Below, in pieces: positions 30,184 through 43,250 of a DNA stretch of 64,000 bases. The position numbers were made by a program, and so were the translations under genes. This DNA comes from Paraescarpia echinospica (Eukaryota > Annelida > Polychaeta > Sabellida > Siboglinidae), in contig CM034533.1 in NCBI GenBank assembly GCA_020002185.1, forward strand, positions 54,358,870 through 54,422,869, given 5' to 3'. Positions within the stretch are counted from its first letter, which is position 1, and every line of letters begins with the position of its first letter. The notes beneath the pieces were generated by a model. The model saw only the letters and a program-made list of their open reading frames with translations, was not told the DNA's origin and searched no databases.

Positions 30184-30291
30184 ATGAGAAATTTTACAAC
30201 GATATGTGTCGTACTCTTACTAGTTCCGGTTGTGTTAGGCAAGCCACGTAAGCATCCGAGCAATAATACTAATAAAAAAGGAGGCAAATGA
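30184..30291 (+). CDS. Small secreted peptide or signal-peptide exon
   Basis: 35 codons, MRNFTTICVVLLLVPVVLG followed by KPRKHPSNNTNKKGGK and TGA. The first 19 residues form a textbook signal peptide (charged start, hydrophobic core, VLG end). The rest is Lys/Asn-rich and has no Cys. A GTAAGC donor lies just after KP (30248), so this may be only the first exon of a longer secreted protein whose later exons I could not find. A TATAAAT lies upstream. Family not recognised. Confidence 0.4.
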   Translation: MRNFTTICVVLLLVPVVLGKPRKHPSNNTNKKGGK

Positions 30292-30671
30292 AGACGCCTG
30301 GTTGGTCTGAATATATTGCCGATCTACATGTCGCGGCTACAGAAACATTAATGAATTGGAGAGAAATTAAATGCCTTTTCAAAAGCATTAACCTGTACTG
30401 CAAATAGTGTGTAGGCAGATTTTCTATTTATACGCTGATCTGTGAATCACGAACTTGTTGAAATTGAAAGTGATTTTTATTTGGAATAAATAATACAAAA
30501 ACGAAGTGCGTGTGGTAACAGGGCCAATAAAAACTAATCTACTTGAAGCAACTGGACACCCTAAATGGTATATAAAATTGATATACATGTAGTCAAGGAT
30601 GATGCATATGATAATAGTTTAAAATAATAATAATAATAATAAGACAGTATACATATGCTTAGTATGTATAA

Positions 30672-33075
30672 ATAATATTGTATAAGTATGACACTTCCTT
30701 GCAAGAACTGTTAGACAGCCACGCTCCATTGATCACACGGTCAATTACTGTGCGCCCCAACACGCCTTGGCACACAGTGGAATTATCGCTTGCTAAGCGA
30801 AAGCTCCGACAAGCAGAGCGGAAATGGAGACTGACAAAGCTGCAGATTCACCGAGACATCTACACTGGACAGCGTGAAACTTACAAACAGCAAATACAGT
30901 CTGTGAAAGCCAAATTCTACAAAACAAAAATTGATGAATGTGCACGTCACAACTAAGCACTGTTCAGGATCATGGATGACTTAATGAAGAGAAAAACTAC
31001 TCCAAAACAGCCCAGTCTTGTGTCTGGTATAGCACAACTGGCAGATGACTTTCTCGTGCACTTCACCCGCAAAGTGTTAGACATTCGAAGCCAGTTAGCG
31101 AGTAGGCGCCTGCAAACTGTCAACGCTGAATACGTGCATTGTGAACAGTCTTGCACAGTCAATGCGTTTTACGGCATCACCACAGACGGCGTTCTCTCTT
31201 TGGTAAGGAAGTGTCCAACACAATCAAGCGCGCTCGATCCACTTCCTACCTCACTCGTGAAAACCAACATTGATATTATTGCGCCGACATTAGCTACAAT
31301 CATCAACATATCGCTCGAGTCCGGGTCCGTGCCGGCCAACTTCAAACATGCTGTGATCACACCACAATTAAAGAAACCAAACCTTGATTCAGCCTCGATG
31401 AACAACTACCGGCCTATATCGAACTTGTCATTTGTTTCAAAGTTATTGGAGCGCCACGTAGCAGTCCAACTTCGCCAGCATCTAGACGACAACAATTTGA
31501 TGGACATTTTCCAAAGTGCGTACAGACAACATCACAGCACTGAGACAGCACTGGTGCGCATTCAGAATGACCATCTCCATTCCCTTGACAAAAGGAAAGG
31601 TGTGCTGGCACTGCTGCTCGATATGAGTGCGGCGTTTGATACTGTTGACCACTCAATATTAATCAACCAGCTGCGCAGCATAGGCATTGAAGGCATCGCA
31701 CTGAAATGGCTGGAGTCATACCTGTCGAAGCGGACTCAGTCAGTGTGCATTAGTGGCCACAACTCAAATAGAACATTGCTCGAATATGGCATCCCGCAGG
31801 GGTCTGTGCTGGGCCCAATTCTCTTCTCCATATACACTCTGCCATTGGGTGCTATCTTCAGAAGGCACAAGCTGCAATACCATTGTTATGCAGATGACGC
31901 CCAATTGTATGTTGACTTGAGTGGAACGCGGGATGGAGAAGCCGCTGTTGCGGTTGACCGCATCGAGCGATGCATCGAAGAAGCGAAGCAGTGGATGTCA
32001 GACCACAATCTACTGCTGAACGAAAACAAGACCCAGGCTATTATCATCTCGGCACCAAATCGTAAACACCTGCATGACGTTTCGTGTGTTAGTGTATGCG
32101 GATGTAACATTGTTCCGTCACCGACCATCCGCAACATCGGGATTACATTCGACTCTGGAATAACAATGTCGTCACACGTGTCACTGATGTCCAAGTCAGC
32201 GTACTACCATGCAATTTCAAAAATAAGACATTGTCTTACTACTGATGCATGTAAGACACTAGTCCACGCCCTGGTGACATCGCGGCTGGACTACAGTAAC
32301 GCGGTCCTGTACGGCAACACCGAGACACTTATGAACAAATTGCAGATGGTACAGAACTCGGCAGCAAGACTAATTTCAAGACACCGAAAGCACCAGCACA
32401 TAACACCTGTGCTGGTCGAACTGCATTGGCTTCCAGTTCGCTGGCGTATCCAGTACAAACTGCTGGTCCTTGTTTTCACGGCTTTACATGGTCTTGTTCC
32501 AGCGTATATCCAAGATCTCATAATACCGTATACGCCCACCCGCAACCTCCGATCTGCTGATCTACATCTGCTTGTAGTCCCGCGCTACGGCAGACGAGCT
32601 TTCTCCGTGTCTGGACCTACGCTCTGGAACGCTCTACCAATAAACGTTCGTCAAATAGAGACTTTGGATAAATTAAAAACTTGCCTTAAAACGTATCTAT
32701 TTAAGCAGGCGTACATCGACTGAGAAACTGTGCTGTAGGACACTTTTTTATGAATATGTATTTAATCAATTAATTTATTTCTATTATATTATTTTAATTT
32801 ATTATTATTTATCTTTTAATGCAATTTTATATATCATAATGTATATTCTCTTTCTTAATTATATTAATATTTGTGCAAATATGTCATGTATGTTGGTCAC
32901 ATTATATATATATATACAATCTTGTAAATCTTAATAATTATTACGTTTACATCTTTATACATATATATTTTTACATTTGTTTCCATGTACGTCTTATAAT
33001 GTGTGTACGCGCCTATGAACGGGCTGGTCCCGGAGATATGGCGCTATAGAAATGCTAGTAATAATAATAATAATA
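30672..33075 (+). mobile_element. L2-like LINE, 5'-truncated, RT nearly intact
   Basis: Two frames separated by one stop (TAA near 30954): a linker segment (30678..30953, ELLDSHAPLITRSI) and 583 codons (30972..32723) with RT motifs NNYRPISNLS, LLDMSAAFDTVDH, GIPQGSVLGPI and YADDAQLY, then HWLPVRWRIQYK and GPTLWNALP at the C-terminus. The 3' UTR ends GGCGCTATAGAAATGC followed by a TAA microsatellite tail, typical of L2-clade elements. Endonuclease and ORF1 are absent. An AAT/TAA run also precedes it at 30626-30645. The catalytic YADD is intact. Confidence 0.88.
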
Positions 33076-33079
33076 CATA

Positions 33080-34075
33080 TCAATACAATTTGGAGTGGTA
33101 AATTAAAATAATTAAGACGTTGTACATTAGGAATTATCATTGATGATCAAACGTGAATAGTAATTTATTATTAAGCTCTCTCCCGAGAATATGAATTTAG
33201 GATTATTTTGATGAGGTTGTGCCTTTAAAATAACTTGTGTTAAACTACCAACTCGGTCTACCGATCACATTGTCTGAACTTTCGTACATTTCGTACAAAG
33301 TCAGTCGATTCTAGCGCGAGATGCGGCGAAAAGAAAACCTCTTAAAATGTGACCTTCGCTGTATTACAGTGTGAAATCATTCCGATGCATAGATGCAACT
33401 GATAATGCACATATGCTTTATGTCGACAAGTGCAAGGCACTGGATGTCGTCAAATGTTTGTGGTCGTCAAATGTAGCTGCAAGAAAGGCTGCAGAGGTCC
33501 GTGTATGTACCGTCTTTTCCTGTTTAGTTTTGAAATCGGCGAACGAAAAAGGAAAAAAGCAAACAATGTTTGTTTTTCGTCTTCATATTTGAAATACGAA
33601 AAACGAAAAACGAATACAACCTACAATTCGCGGTATTTATAATACTTGTTAGAAAAACGAAATAACGATAAAACAAACCGTTTCTCGTTTTCACTGCATC
33701 AGTACGAAATACGACTGCAGCGCATTCACGGGACCTATCGTTATTTACTAAACCGTTTGAAAACTACATAATGAAAATAGGAAAACGATCCATTTTCCTA
33801 TTTCGTTTAGTAATCTTCAAATGGATAAACGGTAAAACAGCAATCAAACGTTCGAGGCTATATTTGGCGGAGATAGATCGTAGAAATTGGTGGTGCAGAA
33901 AAGTCGATAAACAATTAAGTGGAATTACTGATTGATAAGTATTATTCTTGCCTTAATATCATTCATAAAGTTGCAGTAAACATATATTGAATAGCAGTTG
34001 TGCTTAAAGTTACTTAGTTAAAGTATTTTAGAACACCTTAGCATAGTGAGTGATAATAGGGTAACTTAGCCTTCG
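33080..34075. other. Unassigned sequence
   Basis: AT-rich with several GAAAAACGAAA-type stretches near 33540-33680. No gene recognised. Confidence 0.3.
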
Positions 34076-34445
34076 ATAAGTTGTAAACAAGATTAAACAA
34101 ACCTGATTATGTGGTAGAATATATAGGAGATAAAGTAACAACCATCAAACTACTTACATAAGATAATATCTGTGTAAGCCAGTACTTGGTAAATATTTTG
34201 ATTAAGTAGCATTGTTGTTAAAATTAAGCAAGGGCGAAAGTCGGTCGGCGTAACCTAAATAAATATAGCAGCCTAACGTAACGTAATTGATTGTATTTAA
34301 ATTAGGTCACTACCGGTAATGTTAGCGTTCGTGATAGGATAAATAGTTGGCTGTGTAATTGAAATATGTAACATCAAGGGTACACAGGAAACAGTCTTTA
34401 TAAAGACTAAATTAGTTAAGTTTTAAAATAAATTCTGGTAGGGAT

Positions 34446-35641
34446 ATGGCGCCTTGCAAGCGGCAAGTCAAAGCAAAGCGACACTTGGTGTGCGATCACT
34501 GCCACAGCTGGGTAGATTTTGCATTGTCCGGCTGTTGGAAGTCATGGGCAGAAACCATGGAGGAAGGATTCACCTTTCAGTGCATTGGGTGTTGGAAGGT
34601 GGAGTGTCTGCATAAGGAGATAGTTAGGTTGACAGATATTGTGAAGGGAACGGAGATGGGAATTAGCAAGGAGACAGGTCGAATGGAGAGAGGCGACAGG
34701 GAGAGAGGTGACAATACTGCAAAACTGAAGGAGAATAGCAGTGGCAAAACAACTGAGGAAAGGAGATTGAGAGGAGGGAAGGTGATTAGAGGGGAAGAAA
34801 TTGGAAAATCGACGACAGAAAACGTGACAAGCGTGAAGGTGACAGGGGAGAAAGTGACAGTAGAGAAGGAGGGACGGAAGATGGGATGGGAGAGGAGAAA
34901 AAAAATGAGATGGGAGAAAAACGAAAGGAAGTGAGAGCAAATGTGATAGAAGAGAAGTCGATAAAAGGGATGCTGACAGGAGGGAAGTTGACAAGAGAAA
35001 AAGCCACAGGAAAGAATGGATCGGAAGAGAATGTGACAGGAGAGAAGACGACAGGGGGAAAAGACAACCAGACAGATGCCAACCGAAGAAGGAGCTACTC
35101 TAAGGCAGTGGTTGAGGGGGCAATGAGGAAAGAGAGGGTGTTTATGGGCGACTCCATTATGAGAAAGACGGACAAGACACTGAGCGAGGGGAAGGACGTC
35201 GTTGTTTGTCTACCGGGGGCTAGGATTGAACATGTGACTGACAGGGTAGAGAAGGTATTGGGACATGGCAAGGGAGGGTCTATACTTGTACATGTAGGAA
35301 CAAATAATGCAGATACTGAGGGAACAACTGGGATAGTACAGAAGTATAGACAGTTAGTGAGGAAGCTAAAGAAGACAAGAGTTGAACAGATTATTCTGTC
35401 AGGAATTTTGTTAGTAATGGGAGGAAGGGGGGCAATGTATAAAAACTGCAAGAGGATGGCGATCAACGCACTAGTTGAGCAGATGTGTGAAGAAGAGGGG
35501 GTGGGATTCACAGATTTATGGGGATACTTTGTTGGGAGGGAAAATATGTGCATGAGAGATGACCTCCATCTTAGTGGAAAGCAGTTTTCTCAGAGAATCT
35601 GCTGCGATCTGTTGACAGTGGGACTGGTTGCATCTATTTAA
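34446..35641 (+). pseudogene. LINE ORF1: PHD-like zinc finger and SGNH esterase domain, one frameshift
   Basis: First frame (34446..34934): Cys/His pattern CDHCHSWVDFALSGCW...CIGCW typical of PHD-like fingers in CR1-type ORF1, then a highly charged Lys/Glu/Gly-rich region. Second frame (34886..35641) holds an SGNH-hydrolase-like domain: block I FMGDSIMR, block with HVGTNNAD, and DDLHLSGKQ near the end, which carry the Ser, Asn, and Asp/His residues of that fold. A frameshift near 34930 in the Lys/Glu-rich linker separates them. Such esterase domains are known in ORF1 of CR1-group LINEs. Confidence 0.75.
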
Positions 35642-35744
35642 ACTAGATTCGCAGGAGGGGGACTCACAGAAAAGCCTGAAACTGGAGGCATAAATAAAGA
35701 CAGCACAAATAAATCAGCAAAGAACAGTCTGGAAAACTCTTCTG

Positions 35745-38394
35745 AAGCTAGATATAAATGTGTTTGTTTAAATGCAAGGAGTATAGTAAACAAAAGAAAT
35801 GAACTAAACATTGTGGTAGAAGATATTGACCCTCACATAATAGTTATAAACGAATCCTGGACCACCACCAATATATAAGCTGCCGAATTGGAACTGACAG
35901 GATACGTAATGTTTAGGAAAGATAGAATAGGAAGAAAGGGGGTGGAGTTATTTTATATATTAAAGAATCTATCCAGGCTTATGAAATAAAATTAGAAAGA
36001 GAAGCAGATTGCGAAGAAGCTGTTTGGTGTAACATAGTTACAGGAAATTAACGTTAACAATTGGTTTAGTTTATCGAAGTCCAAACATAAGCGTAGACAA
36101 TGGAAATCTCTACAGAGTATGGCTTTTAGTTTTAGTTCAAGATACTTTCCTTTCTCAACATGTGCTAGAGCCAACCAGGGGTGAGAATATGTTAGACATA
36201 GTTTTGTCCTCACAGAATGAATTAGTTGACAATGTCAAGACATGTGAGCCACTGGGGAGTAGTGATCACAACCAGATACATTTTACCATCAAAGTAAAAT
36301 CAGAAAGGAATAGTAAAAAGCAGTATAGGAGAAATTTCCACAAAGGAGGAAATATTTAACAAAGATAGACTGGAATAATACACTGAAAAATACGACAGCA
36401 ACAGAATGCTGGAATACATTAAAGAGAGAATTTAAGTGCATAGTCAATACATTTGTACCCTGCAAAAACAAGGTAAACGGTCCAAAAAGAAACACTTATC
36501 GAAAGAAGCCATTAGAAAAATTAAGTATAAACAAATGATGTGGAAGTCATATAGATGTACTGGAAATGATGAAGACTACAACAGTTATAAAGAAGCACTT
36601 AACCAAGCTACATCTGAAATTAGAAATTCAAAGAGAAGCTATGAACAACAATTAGCTAGTGATATAAAACATGACAGCAAGAGTTTTTATGCGTATGTTC
36701 GAAGCAAACAGAAAGTTCAAAATAAGGTCGGTCCTCTAGAAGATAGTACTGGAAATATAATATCACAGGGATTCTTAATGGCAGAAGACCTGAATGAGTA
36801 CTTTAGTTCAGTGTTTACGAGAAAAGATATCAGTTCACTGCCAGTACCAGAGGCTAAGTTCAAGGGGGCAGATTCAGACTGTTTAGAACAATTAATTGGA
36901 ACCCCGGAAATGGTAGCTAAGAAAATAAGGGCTATGAAGAATAATAAATCAGTTGGAGTGGATGGGATTCCGCCCAAACTACAATTGGAAATTGTAGAAC
37001 AAATTAGCGTACCTCTTGCAACAGTTTTCAATTAGTCATTAGAAGAGGGAGTGGTTCCTTTTTAATGGAAAGAGGCAAACATTATACCGTTATTTAAAAA
37101 GTTTCGAGAAACAAGTCAGAGAACTATAGACCAGTGAGTTTAATATTAGTGATTTGCAAATTATTAGACAGAATAATTAAAGATCACATGCTGGATTGTC
37201 TTGTTAAACATAACTTGATAAACCCATCTCAACATGGGTTTTTTAAAGCGTCATGCTTAACAAATATGTTATGTTTTTTGGAAGACATCACTAAGTGGGT
37301 AGATGAGGGATCACCAGAACATATCGTCTACTTAGATTTTCAAACAGCTTTCGACAAAGTACCACATCAAATATTACTGCTTAAACTAAAGGCCCATGGC
37401 ATAGGAAATGGTATAATAAACTGGATAGAAATATGACTAATTGACTGAAGACAACGTGTAGTAGTTGACGGGGAGGCTTCAAACTGGAAATCGGTATTGA
37501 GTGTGTACCACAGGTATATTATTCGTAATATATTTGAACGATTTGGATGATGAAATAACAAGCAAGGTTTTGAAATTTGCGGATGATACAAAATTGTTTA
37601 GAAGGATTAAAAGTGATGGAGATAGACAGCATTTACAAGATGATCTTGACAGGTTGATCAAAAGGTCTGAAAAGTGGCAAATGCTGTTCAATTTTGGGAA
37701 ATGTAAATGCCTCCACACAGGACATAGGAACGAAGAGGTAGAATATACAATGGGGGTACTGTACTAAGTAATACTATAAAAGAAAAGGACTTAGGGTTAA
37801 CCATTAGTGCTGATATGAAGGTTTCAGAGCAGTGCAGAATTGCAGCTTCTTCAAAGGGAAATCAAATCCTTGCATTAATTAGGCGAAATATAGCGTATAA
37901 GGAAAAAGAACTAATAATACCGCTGTACAAAACAATAGTGAGGCCTCATTTAGAATACTGCATACAAGCGTGGAGGCCATATCGCAAGAAGGACATAGAT
38001 ATGATAGAAAGAGTACAGAGGAGAGCGTCTAAAATAATACCAAAACTGAGGGATCTTAGTTATGAAATCCGCCTAAAGGAATGTGGTTTAACAAGACTAG
38101 AGACCAGGAGATTGAGAGGAGATCAGATAGAAGTGTCTAAAATAAAGAATGGTTATGCAAATATTGATAGAAATATTTTTTTGTCAGTTAAGAAAGATAG
38201 AAGGACTAGAGGACATGAAGTTACATTAGCAATGGAGTAGTGTAGATTAGATATAAGAAAATTCTAATTTTCACAATGGTCTGTAAATGAATGGAACAGA
38301 TTATCTGCTGATTGTGTGGGTGCTAGTAGCGTGAATATGTTTAAAAATAAAATCGACACATATCTCAGAAGGGCGGGATACACATAGATAAAAG
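35745..38394 (+). pseudogene. LINE ORF2: endonuclease and reverse transcriptase, disrupted
   Basis: Endonuclease pieces: LNARSIVNKRNELN, IIVINESW (35760-35870) and SSDHNQIHF (36255-36290). Linker and RT start 36436..37035 (NNKSVGVDGIPPK), then YLDFQTAFDKVPHQ (37330-37380). At about 37500 the sequence coding GSVLGP, present in the 15-kb copy, is missing. FADDTKLF (37580) and the C-terminal block to RRAGYT follow with several stops (for example 37741, 38240). Inactive. Confidence 0.8.
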
Positions 38395-38469
38395 GGTCGG
38401 ACTCTAGATAAGCCAAAGGGCTTCCTTGTCCACCTAGAGTTAATTATCTGGGTGGCAATCTTGTTAAAT

Positions 38470-39260
38470 CCTCTCCTTTTCTACTTTTGTAAAATGAAAA
38501 TAAGTAAACTGAAATAACGTCGCTGCAAGACATTTCGACTGGCCGCTACGACAAAGTAACCCTTGGACTCCCTCCATCAAGCCACAGCTTTCGTGGGTCA
38601 TACCTTTCCAGTGAAACCTGACGTTTTCTCCTCATAGTTATGAATTCATGAGATATGTATGTATATATATATATATTAAAGAAAATCTTCAAACCACACA
38701 GACAAACTTTCATTTGTCTCATATGAGACATTGAGAACGACAAGGTCGAACCCGCCAATGACCCGAAAAACGTGTTTCGATGGTATCGGGTAATAGGATC
38801 TTTGCTTTATTATCAGGAAAACTCGCGGTATGTCGGGCTCGCGGTATGTCGGGCTCGCTTTAATCCACTTGTAAAATCCATTTCCTTGTAAGTGGTGTCT
38901 ATGCACCGTGAATATTTTAATACGGTATCGTTAGTTAGAACGACAACGGCGAAGCGGCAAGCTACCTTGTGATATGGAATGTAGATCGAGTTAGGACAAC
39001 AAAGGCGAAGCGCCAAGACGCATTTAGATGCGGAACCAGTCACCGTCTCGGAGACTATAATTTTATTTATACGAAAATCGTTTTATGGAACAAGGTCAGA
39101 GTTAATCATATTTGGTCGCTATTTTGGCGAATAATATACCCAACGTAAGAACATTAGTAATATTCAGGGATAACTGCGGGGGGACAAAATAATAACGTGA
39201 ACATTGTTCTTACGTGTGTCCAGAAAATTTAAAAAGGCACATTTGACACAATTGAACATT
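38470..39260. other. Unassigned sequence
   Basis: No gene recognised. CGCGGTATGTCGGGCT is doubled near 38823-38850. Confidence 0.3.
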
Positions 39261-39265
39261 TCCCC

Positions 39266-39826
39266 GTGGTTCCTGGCCATTCCTACTTCTCATGCGACAG
39301 GGATTTTTGCAACATCGAAAGAAAACTGAAAGACGTTGAGGTGTATTCAGAGGGCCATTATACCACCCTCATTCGAAGCTCAAGGACAACAAACCTTTTC
39401 ACAGTAGTCACAATGGACAGAACCATGTTTGTAGACTTTGATGTACTTCAAGATTCTATCACCAGGGGAACAACACGTGATGTAAGCTTTCCAAGGACGG
39501 CCAAGTGTTTGTTTTCTGTTACGTACAAAGAAGGCTTTGCCATTAAGTCCACCTACCACATCTCAGCTCCTGTTAAAATAAAGCTACAGATGGGCAGGTC
39601 GCAGTTGTACAACCAGGCAACGTTCGACTTGTCTCGCCTGCTTCCGCATAAGAAGTATGAAAAAGTGATATTATCAGCCGAGAAGGTGCAGTTCATCAAA
39701 GCCTTGTTGTACGTGCCACCGTATCACAAACAATTTCTAAGTGATCTGATTGCAGTACAAGAGAATCTTGACACTACAGCAGTCGACGAGGAGGCATCTC
39801 CAGGCGACGATGTACTTGACTATTAA
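39266..39826 (+). CDS. Conserved-looking ORF, possible DUF7869-like C-terminal piece
   Basis: 186 codons, uninterrupted. It begins MVPGHSYFSCDRDFCNIERK and ends YVPPYHKQFLSDLIAVQE with an acidic tail. The PGHS..CDRDF..IE start and the late YVPP.H..FL motif recall a family of uncharacterised, often repeat-associated, animal proteins (DUF7869 type); this is recalled, not searched. The start probably lies inside a longer ancestral protein, so this may be a retained fragment. No neighbouring exon was found. Confidence 0.4.
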   Translation: MVPGHSYFSCDRDFCNIERKLKDVEVYSEGHYTTLIRSSRTTNLFTVVTMDRTMFVDFDVLQDSITRGTTRDVSFPRTAKCLFSVTYKEGFAIKSTYHISAPVKIKLQMGRSQLYNQATFDLSRLLPHKKYEKVILSAEKVQFIKALLYVPPYHKQFLSDLIAVQENLDTTAVDEEASPGDDVLDY

Positions 39827-39839
39827 CTTCATCACCAAC

Positions 39840-42800
39840 AACCTCCTCATATCAGTAAACAATGAGGTACTTTTTAATTTTGTTTCGAAAAATAATTTTA
39901 TGTTTTGAGACAAAATATTTTTTTAATCTAAAAGAATAAAATTGCAATACGAACATGTTTTGACTCAGCCTTAGTCATTAAACTGTTCCTTGAATGAGTA
40001 CAGTTATTATTACAGTATATTATTATTATTCCATTATTTGAAAGGGTGACCTCTTACATGGACACACCTTCAAAATAAAACCTAATTTGTCAATATTGGT
40101 CAAAATTGGATTATTTGGTGACAGCTTATTGTTGTCAAACGTTGAAGCTCCTACTCAAAACTTGAATTTGGTGGACTCGCCCTTGTCATTCTTAATGCCT
40201 CGTATCAACTACTACCTTAATGATTCAGCTAATGAAAATACCAATCACTACCGAATTAATAATTGGCTAATTACACCTTCATATTTACTGAGACAGGCTC
40301 ACGTATACTATATTGCTAGGCACACACAAATGTTATATCATTTGAAAGCAGCCAAAACGAGACCTGTCGTAAAGCTGCCAAGATGTACGTGAATCGAAGG
40401 TGAAACAAGATCAACGTCAAATGATGAATTTTCCAAATTGGGCGCTTCCGCAAACCTTTTTATATTAAAATGTTTGCGTATTTACTATTTAATTAGGTCA
40501 CATTATATATTTTTGGAAAGCATTGCAGTTTCATTTATGCCTAATTTTAACGGGGAGACAGTAGGCTTTCCAATGGTATATGATATGGCCATGGGTAGCT
40601 AATTACCGTAGATAGGCAACCGTTGATATTGCATAACGTTTGTGGGATGGCGCAATTTCTAATATATATCAGTTGACGGCGACTCTGTCTAAACGTCGCT
40701 CTACACACACTGCACCACCTGACTATTCCATGTTATATCTCACGATGACCGGGATAAATATTTCTTCCATTCAATATATGATATGTATATAGAAAAAAGT
40801 AGATGCACAGTCATTGTAACTTTATGACATTCACATAATTACAAAAGTTCGAATATTCATAGTTTGAGGGGTAACCTTGTTTGACTTTTGCTCCACACTT
40901 ACGATACCAGGTACCAGCCCCACATCGTACGTCATTTTAAAGGAGCAAATCAATTGTATAACTGTTTTAAGTACTTGGGTAGGCCTAATTCAGAACACCA
41001 CCTTTTTCGCACCAGTAATTTCAGAACTAACATACAGGTACTTAACTTTGAACATAACAGTTTACATTGATGTGTATTTTAAGTGTATAGATTCAGGGAT
41101 CAGTTCAATCCTTTTGAAACATTTTATTACATTATGCGTTGAACATATTGGCCAACTTGAAGACCATTGTTCCAACTAGTGAACAAATGGGTTTGTAGCA
41201 GGACTAAAAATAAATGTTTGATTATTATTATACATATAAAGACGCATATTTTCCATAGATAGTTCAATGTAATATGTGTTACATTTGTTGTGACAATTAC
41301 TTGAAGTCAAATTTGTTTTTCATCGCGGGTCCTGTGTCATGTACGAAAAATTATTATATTAGTACTACCTACAATTTGAGCATTTAAAATTACAAGTAAA
41401 TGGAAAAATATTCTTGAATCATCTAGTATATATGCCATATATATTGGAAACATTTGTTCCCGTCATGGTTACTTTGATGATAGTTTTAGCGCAGTGTTGG
41501 TTTTTTGAAAAGCACACATACTGCGCCACTTTAGGCAGTATACATATTTGGTCTGTCTATGCTGCCGTTAGGGATACATATGTATATATAATATATATAT
41601 TGCCCCATTGCACACTTTTTTATTATTTTAGAAAACGTATTCTTAACATCGACAATTACATGATAAAATGTATGTACAATTGTTGAGATTGTGTTAATGG
41701 GCCCATATGGACTAGTCTAGAGTTTGTGGACATTGGGTTCCACACATGTCACATGCTCCCGTAATATAACCATATCCCCGGTGAAAGGTTTGTAGAACTA
41801 CCTCAAGCACACCTGCTGTATCCGCTTTATGTACTTGCCATCTGACAAGATAATGGCCGTTCGTCGCTACTCGGCTACATAGCTGTGGTTGTTTCCAAAC
41901 TGATCAAGTAATCGTCTATAAACTCTTCCTGATACGTATGATAATACAACACATTTGGAGTTGTTAGCATACAAGCCAGTCTGCTAGATCTTAGTTTCAA
42001 AGGATCGTTCTGTTGTATGTTTGCGTAAGTAAGCAGATGTTATTGCTTTTGAAGCGTACCACGACAACATTGTTCAGTATTTGTTGACAAAACAAGAAGG
42101 ATATGATTTTGGTATTTGGAATTTCCTCACACAATTCAGCATCAGGTATCGAAGGCTACGTGTATTTCCCTTCTGCAATTTCTTCTTCTTATCATTAATC
42201 ACCGCGAATGTCTTTATGGCAGGAACTGGGATTGGAAACTGTTTCTTTATATCTCACTTCTAAATGTAAACGACCGTCCTACGCTTTGTGTTTTGTCCTG
42301 CGAGATGCTGCTTATGGTGGTCCCGCTGCAACTTCTTAGCGATCATGTTCCCTGTCGGACTCCTTTTGAAGTGACAGTGTCCGCTTTGTGTTGACGGATC
42401 TGTTTTACGCCGCTAACAAAAGTGCTACATGCAAGGGCAGGGTGGGATTTTCTCATTTCAGAGTACCTAAGTCAGAATGACTTTGGTACGGCGTAGGGCT
42501 AAGCTTACTAGCATTTGGTAGAACGTTGATTGTGGAAGGCATACAATTTATATTAAAAATCATCCTGCTCCTTCAACCAGTGCTCCGTACACGTTTCGAC
42601 ACACAACCTTGGATGAGAGATAACAAATTGTAACTAGATAACAGAACAAAAACAAAACAATCTCGATTGATTCAAAACCAATGTATTTGGTTGTTTCTTA
42701 CATAATTAAAAAGTGTATGAGAACAACACGCAGAACGACCCCTTAAGCGAGATTTGTCATAAAGTTTACATTTTCAATCGTAATACATTTTTCTCTAAGA

Positions 42801-43250
42801 GATCATCTTCTCCTCTAATCTAACTATGTCTGGGTTAAAAGTGGCCACATTTCTATTAAAATTACTACATTTAAGGGACATTTCAGAACACCACTCGATT
42901 ATTGTCCCTCAAAATGTGCGTCCAAAACGGCCCCCGTGAGCAAACACTTGTATTATTTTGGCATTATCAAACATTTCGCATACAAAATGTGCACACCCGG
43001 ATCCAGACCTGCCATCGTCTATGCACAATATTATTCACAATAATCACATGTTATCAATTATTTCGTCCACGTCCTTACTGTACGAAAACAGGCGGATGTG
43101 TCTTGCTTGTTTTCTACTATATCGCAGTGGCCGAACGATTTCTTGCTTCCCCGAGTAGTTCCACTCATGCTGGGTTCTGGCTCCTAAGTTGTCGCTTCTA
43201 TGGACTGGTAACTTGCACAAGCGCACCAGAAAGTCAATGTATTTGTGGCC
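39840..43250. other. Gene-poor stretch downstream of astacin copy C
   Basis: Only short open frames (for example 40087..40392 plus, 101 codons, unrecognised). No repeat ends or RNA genes identified. Confidence 0.3.

Larger units (their letters stand above)
34080..38470 (+). mobile_element. CR1-like LINE, nearly full length, decayed
   Basis: Contains an ORF1 remnant (34446..35641), an ORF2 remnant (about 35745..38394) and the same 3' end as the elements at 16.1 kb and 10.5 kb (AGCCAAAGGGCTTC, then GGTGGCAATCTTG). The 5' limit is uncertain; 34080-34445 may be the 5' UTR. Stops and frameshifts occur in both ORFs. Confidence 0.8.

Noticed and set aside
34542..35553. Minus-strand frames 98-152 codons long
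   Set aside because: Antisense shadows of the purine-rich LINE ORF1 on the plus strand.
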